Positions 5,396 through 9,797 of a DNA stretch of 9,797 bases are shown piece after piece (the stretch's first letter is position 1; every line of letters starts with the position of its first letter). The notes under the pieces were generated by a model. That model was not told the DNA's origin and searched no databases. It was given only the letters and a program-made list of their open reading frames with translations. A program made the translations under genes and the position numbers. Origin of the DNA: DASUMF01 sp040510575 (GTDB lineage Bacteria; Actinomycetota; Acidimicrobiia; IMCC26256; DASPTH01); assembly GCA_040510575.1 (NCBI GenBank), contig JBEVIU010000132.1, positions 1-9,797 of the forward strand, read 5' to 3'.

Positions 5396-6118
5396 GTGTA
5401 TACGGACTCGTATACGGATCCGACGCCGCGTGGTGAGCGCGTCTTCACGGAGCTGAAAGGCCGACTCCTCGCGGGTGAGTTCCCTCTCGGACGGAGACTC
5501 GGCGAGGAGCGGCTCGCCACTGCGCTCGGCGTGTCGCGCACCCCCGTGCGCGAAGCCCTGCACCGACTCCGCAGCGAGGGTCTCGTGCAGCGCGACGCGG
5601 AAGGTGGCTTCCGCCCGACCGCGCCCGACGTTGTCGGGATGGGCACGTTGTACGAGGTCCGGATCGGGCTGGAGGTCCAAGCGCTGCAACGGCCGGCGCG
5701 CGTCGGCACCGAGCACGACCGGCCCCGACTGATCGAGCTGCGCGGGGAGTGGCAAGCGCTCGCCGACGACGAGCCGCCGGCCACGCCGGAATTCGTGCTG
5801 CTCGACGAGGCCTTCCACGTCGGGCTGGCCGAGGCCGCGGGCAACTCGGTGCTGGTGGAGTTCCTGCGCGTCGTGAACGAGCGCATCCGCGTGGTGCGCA
5901 TGCAGGACTTCCTCACCGCCGATCGCGTCGCGCAGACCATCACCGAGCACCTCCAGATCGTCGACGCCGTGCTCGCCGGCAACTGCGACATGGCGGTTGA
6001 GCGGTTCGAGATCCATCTCCGCGAGTCGCTCGCCGTGGTCGAGGAGCGCACGTTGCGCGCGCTCGCCCGCATGTCGAGCTCGTTCGCCGACACCCCGCCC
6101 CGTCAGGAGGCGTCATGA
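5396..6118 (+). CDS. GntR family transcriptional regulator, FCD (FadR) subfamily
   Basis: A 240-aa one-component regulator. The N-terminal winged helix spans about residues 12-76, with the GntR signature LGVSRTPVREALHRLRSEGLV (as LGVSRTPVREALHRL, 44-58, then RSEGLV). The C-terminal FCD ligand-binding domain spans about 80-225; Asp137, His141 (LLDEAFH), His185 and His207 match the metal-binding residues of FCD proteins, so a carboxylate ligand bound through a metal is likely. The GTG start at 5396 is the only usable one; it lacks a Shine-Dalgarno and is probably leaderless. Two GTATACGGA repeats overlap the start codon and point to autoregulation. The stop overlaps the ATPase start by 4 bp (ATGA), so regulator and importer form one operon. 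Expected role: repressor released by the imported compound or a product of it. Confidence 0.93.
   Translation: MYTDSYTDPTPRGERVFTELKGRLLAGEFPLGRRLGEERLATALGVSRTPVREALHRLRSEGLVQRDAEGGFRPTAPDVVGMGTLYEVRIGLEVQALQRPARVGTEHDRPRLIELRGEWQALADDEPPATPEFVLLDEAFHVGLAEAAGNSVLVEFLRVVNERIRVVRMQDFLTADRVAQTITEHLQIVDAVLAGNCDMAVERFEIHLRESLAVVEERTLRALARMSSSFADTPPRQEAS
5398..5418. promoter_or_regulatory. Tandem GTATACGGA repeats, candidate GntR operators
   Basis: GTATACGGA occurs at 5398-5406 and again at 5410-5418, 12 bp apart, each containing the palindrome GTATAC. Many FadR-type GntR proteins bind GT...AC half-sites such as TGTATACA. The repeats begin inside the GTG start codon, just downstream of the proposed -10, where a bound protein would block initiation. 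They also encode the repeated peptide YTDSYTD. Confidence 0.5.
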
Positions 6119-7794
6119 CCACGACCACGCCTGTTTCCGGCTCCTCGCCCGAGGCTGCACCTGAGGCGGCGCGGCTTGCCGCGAGAGGGATCACGAAGCG
6201 CTTCGGTCCGGTGGTCGCCAACGACGCGGTCGACCTCACGGTCGCGCCCGGCGAAGTGCATGCCCTGCTCGGCGAGAACGGGGCCGGCAAGAGCTGCCTG
6301 ATGAAGCTCGTGTACGGCGTGTACGAGCCCGACGACGGCACGGTCGAGATCGACGGCGCGCTGCTCACACCGGGCTCGCCGTCGGCGTCGCGTGCAGCCG
6401 GCGTCGGCATGGTGTTCCAAGACCTGCGCCTGATCCCCGCGTTCACCGTCGCGGAGAACATCGCGCTCGCGCTCGATGTGAAGGGGTTCCGGTTCGACCG
6501 CAGCGGCGTGTCCCGCCGCATCCGCGAGGCGGCCGAGCGCTTCGGGCTGGCGGTGAACCCCGACGCCCTCGTGCGGACCCTCTCGATCGGCGAACGCCAG
6601 CGGGTCGAGATCCTCAAGGTGCTGATGGGCGGGGCGCAGCTGGTGATCCTCGACGAGCCGACCAGCGTGCTGGCACCGCAGGAAGTGGACGCGCTCTTCG
6701 TCGGCGTGAGCCGCTTGCGCACCGAGGGCCTGTCGGTCGTGATCATCACCCACAAGCTGCGGGAGACCCGCGCCATCGCAGATCGGGTGACCGTGTTGCG
6801 AGGCGGGAAGCTCATCGTGGGCGGGGTGGCGACGTCGAGCATGAACGACGAGGAGCTCGTCGAGGCGATGGTCGGTCAACGGGTGCCGCGCCTTCCCGCG
6901 CAGCGACCCACACCCGACACTGCGGCGACGCCCGCACTCGTGCTCGACGACGTGCGCGTGGCGGGTCACGGCGAGGAGCCCGCGCTGGCCGGCGCCACGC
7001 TCACCGTGCACCGGGGCGAACTGGTCGGGATCGCGGGCGTCGCCGGCAACGGCCAACTCGCGCTCTACGACGCGATCCTCGGACTGGTGCCACTCGTGAG
7101 CGGCACCGTCACGGTGGCCGGCACGACGGTGGGTCGCCTCAACCCTCGGACAGCCCGCGCGGCGGGCGTCGTCGGCGTTCCCGAGGACCCGGTCGAGGAG
7201 TCGGTGGTACCCGGCATGGACGTCGCCGCGCACGTCGCGCTCGGCGACCTCCGCTCGTTCCGTCGCGGGATCGGCATCGACTGGCGCAAGGTCCGACGAC
7301 GTTCGAAGGAGATCAGCGATTCCACGGGGCTCCGCATGGCCGCGTCGGACCGCGAGATGGCATCGCTGTCGGGCGGGAACATCCAACGCGTCGTGCTGGG
7401 ACGCGCGTTCAGCGCCGACGACTGCGACGTACTCGTCGCCGCGTACCCGAGCCGCGGCCTCGACATCGCGACCACGCGTCGCACGCAGGAGCTCCTGCTC
7501 GAGCGACGAGAGGCAGGGGCCGGCGTGGTCGTGATCTCCGAAGACCTCGACGAGCTCATGGAGCTGTCCGATCGAATCGCGGTGCTCCACGCGGGCCACA
7601 TCACCGGCATTGTCGACCCGAGGAACACCGACGTGCTCGAGATCGGGCGCCTGATGCTCGGCACCGACCACGACGCGGCGACGACCACGGTGGACGCGCC
7701 GTTCGGAGCGCTGTCGGCCATCGAAGACGAAGCCGATCACGCCGACGTCTCCGAGCCCGACGATCCCGAAAGCGAAGAGGAGATCGCGGTATGA
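6115..7794 (+). CDS. ABC transporter ATP-binding protein, double-domain, nucleoside/BmpA type (NupO/YufO-like)
   Basis: A 559-aa cytoplasmic ATPase with two ABC domains, powering a BmpA/Nup-type importer. Domain 1 (about 21-255): Walker A GENGAGKS (53-60), Q-loop Gln102, signature LSIGE (156-160), Walker B LVILDE (176-181), His213; all intact. Domain 2 (about 275-515): Walker A replaced by GVAGNGQ (308-314) without Lys, signature LSGGN (418-422), and the Walker B region reads LVAAYPSRGLD without the Asp-Glu pair. This asymmetry, one active and one degenerate site, is normal for the family. A Ser/Asp/Glu-rich tail (about 520-557) is extra. AGGAGG lies 4 nt before the ATG; the gene overlaps GntR and the next permease by 4 bp each. 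Likely substrates are nucleosides or purine-like compounds, by family; the binding protein is not in view. Confidence 0.94.
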   Translation: MTTTTPVSGSSPEAAPEAARLAARGITKRFGPVVANDAVDLTVAPGEVHALLGENGAGKSCLMKLVYGVYEPDDGTVEIDGALLTPGSPSASRAAGVGMVFQDLRLIPAFTVAENIALALDVKGFRFDRSGVSRRIREAAERFGLAVNPDALVRTLSIGERQRVEILKVLMGGAQLVILDEPTSVLAPQEVDALFVGVSRLRTEGLSVVIITHKLRETRAIADRVTVLRGGKLIVGGVATSSMNDEELVEAMVGQRVPRLPAQRPTPDTAATPALVLDDVRVAGHGEEPALAGATLTVHRGELVGIAGVAGNGQLALYDAILGLVPLVSGTVTVAGTTVGRLNPRTARAAGVVGVPEDPVEESVVPGMDVAAHVALGDLRSFRRGIGIDWRKVRRRSKEISDSTGLRMAASDREMASLSGGNIQRVVLGRAFSADDCDVLVAAYPSRGLDIATTRRTQELLLERREAGAGVVVISEDLDELMELSDRIAVLHAGHITGIVDPRNTDVLEIGRLMLGTDHDAATTTVDAPFGALSAIEDEADHADVSEPDDPESEEEIAV

Positions 7795-8885
7795 CGACAG
7801 CTCTCGCCCCGACGCCCGCGCAGGCTCCCGACGACGACGATGCGCCTCGCCGCGGCCCGAACTGGGGCCGGGTCGGTCGCACGTTCGGCCGAACCTTGCT
7901 CGCGGTCGGTGGCGCGATCGTGATCTTCGGTGCCTTCATGAAGATGAAGGGCGCGGATCCGATCGACGCGTACCGCGACATGTGGCAGTCGACGTTCCAG
8001 AGCTCGGACTCGATCGAGCAGATCCTCGTGAAGGCCGTGCCGCTGGTCTTCGCGGCGCTCGCGGTCACAGTCCCTGCACGTGCCGGGTTGGTGAACGTCG
8101 GCGGCGAAGGCCAGCTGATCATGGGCGGCGTCGGCGCCGCCGCGGTGGTGCAGTGGTTCGGCACCGGCATGCCGATCGGTGTCGCACTCCCGCTGATGGC
8201 CGTCGGCGGCATGATCGGCGGCGCACTGTTCGCCGGCATCGCAGCGCTGCTCCGGATGCGCTTCGAGATCAACGAAGCCGTCAGCACACTGCTCCTGAAC
8301 TACGTCGCCCTCGACGTGATGCTCTTCTTGATCTACGACGCGTGGAAGGACCCGAACGGCTCGGGCCAGCCCGCGACTGCGCCACTGCCGACCAACGAGC
8401 AGCTCCCCCTCATCGGCAACACGTCGGTGCATCTCGGCCTGGTGCTGGCGGTCGCGGCGACTGCACTCGTGTGGTTCGCGCTGACGCGCACGTCATGGGG
8501 CTTCAAGCTCTCGGTGGTCGGCGGCAACCCCGAGGCAGCGCGTCAGGCGGGACTCAAGGTCGGGCTCCTGCTCCTGAGCGCGATGCTCGTCGGCGGTGCG
8601 CTCGCCGGCATGGGTGGGTTCGCGCAGCTGACGGGCGTCGAGTACAAGCTCCGCCCCGGCTTCCTCCTCACCTATGGCTACATCGGGTTCCTTGCAAGCT
8701 GGCTCGCGCGCCACCACCCGGTCCGCGTCGCGCTCGCCGCCACCCTCCTCGCCGCGATCGCGGTCGGCGGCGACAGCCTCCAACTCGATTCCGCGCTCCC
8801 CGCAGCGTCGGTGAACGTCCTCATGGCCCTCGTGCTGCTCGGCGTCTTCGGATGGAGCACCCGACGAAAGGCGGTGGCAGCGTGA
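7791..8885 (+). CDS. ABC transporter permease, nucleoside/BmpA type (NupP/YufP-like)
   Basis: A 364-aa integral membrane protein of the branched-chain/ribose permease superfamily (BPD_transp_2, COG4603 type). After a polar, Asp-rich N terminus (1-34) come about ten hydrophobic segments: roughly 35-50, 83-100, 104-122, 128-154, 164-182, 212-231, 257-280, 290-305, 312-327 and 339-355. Family motifs are NVGGEGQLIMG (102-112) and NEAVSTLLLNY (161-171); the cytoplasmic loop with GGNPEAARQAGL (244-255) contacts the ATPase in this family. The ATG overlaps the ATPase stop (ATGA), and the stop overlaps the next GTG. Together with the following permease it forms the membrane channel. Length is normal for the family. 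Confidence 0.93.
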   Translation: MTTALAPTPAQAPDDDDAPRRGPNWGRVGRTFGRTLLAVGGAIVIFGAFMKMKGADPIDAYRDMWQSTFQSSDSIEQILVKAVPLVFAALAVTVPARAGLVNVGGEGQLIMGGVGAAAVVQWFGTGMPIGVALPLMAVGGMIGGALFAGIAALLRMRFEINEAVSTLLLNYVALDVMLFLIYDAWKDPNGSGQPATAPLPTNEQLPLIGNTSVHLGLVLAVAATALVWFALTRTSWGFKLSVVGGNPEAARQAGLKVGLLLLSAMLVGGALAGMGGFAQLTGVEYKLRPGFLLTYGYIGFLASWLARHHPVRVALAATLLAAIAVGGDSLQLDSALPAASVNVLMALVLLGVFGWSTRRKAVAA

Positions 8886-9797
8886 ACCTCGCGTTGGAGC
8901 TCATGGCCGGCGGTGTGCGGGGCGGCACCTCGATCCTCTACGCGGGTCTCGGTGAAACCGTGTCGGAGCGGGCCGGCGTGGTGAACCTCGGGATCGAGGG
9001 CAGCATGCTCACCGGCGCACTCGCGGCGTACGCCGCCAACGCGGCGACGGGCAACCCCTGGGTCGGCGCGGCCGCCGGCGCCGCTGCCGGCGGCGCGCTC
9101 TCGCTCGTGCACGCGTACTTCGTGTTGAACCGCAAGGCGAACCAGCTCGCCACGGGTCTCGTCGTGTTGTTCCTCGCGCTGGGCATCACGTCGCTGTTCG
9201 GGGCCGCGTACGTCGACGAGATCATCACGCCGTTCAAGGCGTGGAACGTGCCCCTGCTCTCCGACATCCCGTGGATCGGCGAGATCTTCTTCCAGGCCGA
9301 CCCCCTCACCTATCTCTCGTTCTTCCTCGTCCCGGCGATCTGGTGGCTGCTGTTCCGGAGTCGGTGGGGCCTGCTCGTACGCGGCGCCGGTGAGCGCACC
9401 GAGGTGCTGCGAACGTACGGACACCACCCACAGCTCGTGCAGTACTTCGCGGTCGTCGTCGGAGGGCTGCTTGCCGGTATGGGCGGTGCGCAGCTGTCGA
9501 CCGCGTATGCGAACGCGTGGTTCGAGAACATGGTCCAGGGCCGCGGCTTCATCGCCGTGGCGGTCGTGATCTTCGCCGCCCGACAGCCGTTCAAGGTGAT
9601 GGCCGGTTCATATCTGTTCGGCGCCGCGCTCGCGCTGTCGCCCGCGCTCCAGGCACGCGGCGTGACCATCAACCAGTTCGCGCTGAACGCGGTCCCCTAC
9701 GTCGCGACCCTTGTGGTGCTGATGCTGCTCGCCCGACGTGGCAGCTCGGAGGCGCCGGAAGGTCTGAAGAAGGTGTTCGAGATGGCGCCGAGCGGCT
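8882..9797 (+). CDS. ABC transporter permease, nucleoside/BmpA type (NupQ/YufQ-like), 3'-truncated
   Basis: The frame is open from GTG 8882 to the window end, so the C terminus is not seen; 305 codons are present and little is missing. The GTG overlaps the TGA of the first permease (GTGA), with AAAGG-type ribosome binding sequence inside that gene. Family features are YAGLGETVSERAGVVNLGIEG (YAGLGETVSERAG, 20-32, then VVNLGIEG, 33-40), NQLATGLVVL, and the RGAGERTEVLRTYG coupling loop followed by a GGLLAGMGGAQLS stretch and GRGFIAVAVVIFA. Several hydrophobic segments are evident throughout. It is the second half of the transport channel. The substrate-binding lipoprotein (BmpA type) would be expected just downstream. 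Confidence 0.93.
   Translation, partial: MNLALELMAGGVRGGTSILYAGLGETVSERAGVVNLGIEGSMLTGALAAYAANAATGNPWVGAAAGAAAGGALSLVHAYFVLNRKANQLATGLVVLFLALGITSLFGAAYVDEIITPFKAWNVPLLSDIPWIGEIFFQADPLTYLSFFLVPAIWWLLFRSRWGLLVRGAGERTEVLRTYGHHPQLVQYFAVVVGGLLAGMGGAQLSTAYANAWFENMVQGRGFIAVAVVIFAARQPFKVMAGSYLFGAALALSPALQARGVTINQFALNAVPYVATLVVLMLLARRGSSEAPEGLKKVFEMAPSG

Noticed and set aside
6103..7740. Minus-strand ORF of 545 codons opposite the ABC ATPase
   Set aside because: His/Arg/Asp-rich shadow of a high-GC gene; the plus frame carries complete ABC motifs.
1..9797. tRNA, rRNA, CRISPR, insertion sequence or attachment site
   Set aside because: No such pattern was seen by eye on either strand; coding is nearly continuous and gaps are at most about 145 bp.

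Overview
The window is high-GC DNA with compact gene spacing, many GTG starts, ATGA/GTGA overlaps and short promoter-like TAnnnT boxes. This suggests a free-living actinobacterium, possibly of the Acidimicrobiia or a relative. That is an inference from gene families and base composition, because no rRNA or other phylogenetic marker is present. No tRNA, rRNA, CRISPR array, insertion sequence or phage gene was found.

Layout. (1) 1-857 (+) is the 3' part of a short-chain dehydrogenase (SDR). (2) 902-1651 (+) looks like two ORFs, but both lie in one frame and are separated by a single in-frame TGA at 1307-1309. Reading through the TGA gives one 249-residue peroxiredoxin/thioredoxin-fold protein. 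The TGA sits exactly where the first Cys of a CxxC redox motif would be (UPAC), and a SECIS-like hairpin follows at once. I annotate it as a candidate selenoprotein, the most interesting item here. (3) 1648-2244 (+) is an unrecognised 198-aa protein, translationally coupled to it. (4) A convergent (-) group encodes a [3Fe-4S] ferredoxin (2307-2498), a Rieske-type ferredoxin (2515-2832) and an SDR (2977-about 3786). (5) A divergent (+) pair encodes a TIGR03617-like LLM-class F420-dependent oxidoreductase (3842-4879) and an AtzH/HpxZ-like small protein (4879-5265). (6) 5396 to the end (+) holds an FCD-type GntR regulator, a double ABC ATPase and two permeases of the BmpA/NupOPQ nucleoside-uptake type. 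All junctions in this last block overlap, and the second permease is cut by the window edge.

How it fits together. The ferredoxins and the two SDRs look like electron-transfer and alcohol-oxidation parts of a catabolic pathway whose oxygenase (P450 or Rieske oxygenase) lies outside the window. The GntR-ABC block looks like a regulated importer for a nucleoside, purine or similar ring compound, still missing its substrate-binding lipoprotein. The AtzH/HpxZ-like gene next to it weakly supports a nitrogen-heterocycle or ureide theme. Regulatory signals seen: two GTATACGGA repeats 12 bp apart over the GntR start (probable autoregulatory operators), a perfect ACGATATCGT palindrome between the divergent SDR and LLM genes that could give a -10 box on both strands, two TACCTT -10-like boxes (before the selenoprotein and the GntR gene), and hairpins at gene ends.
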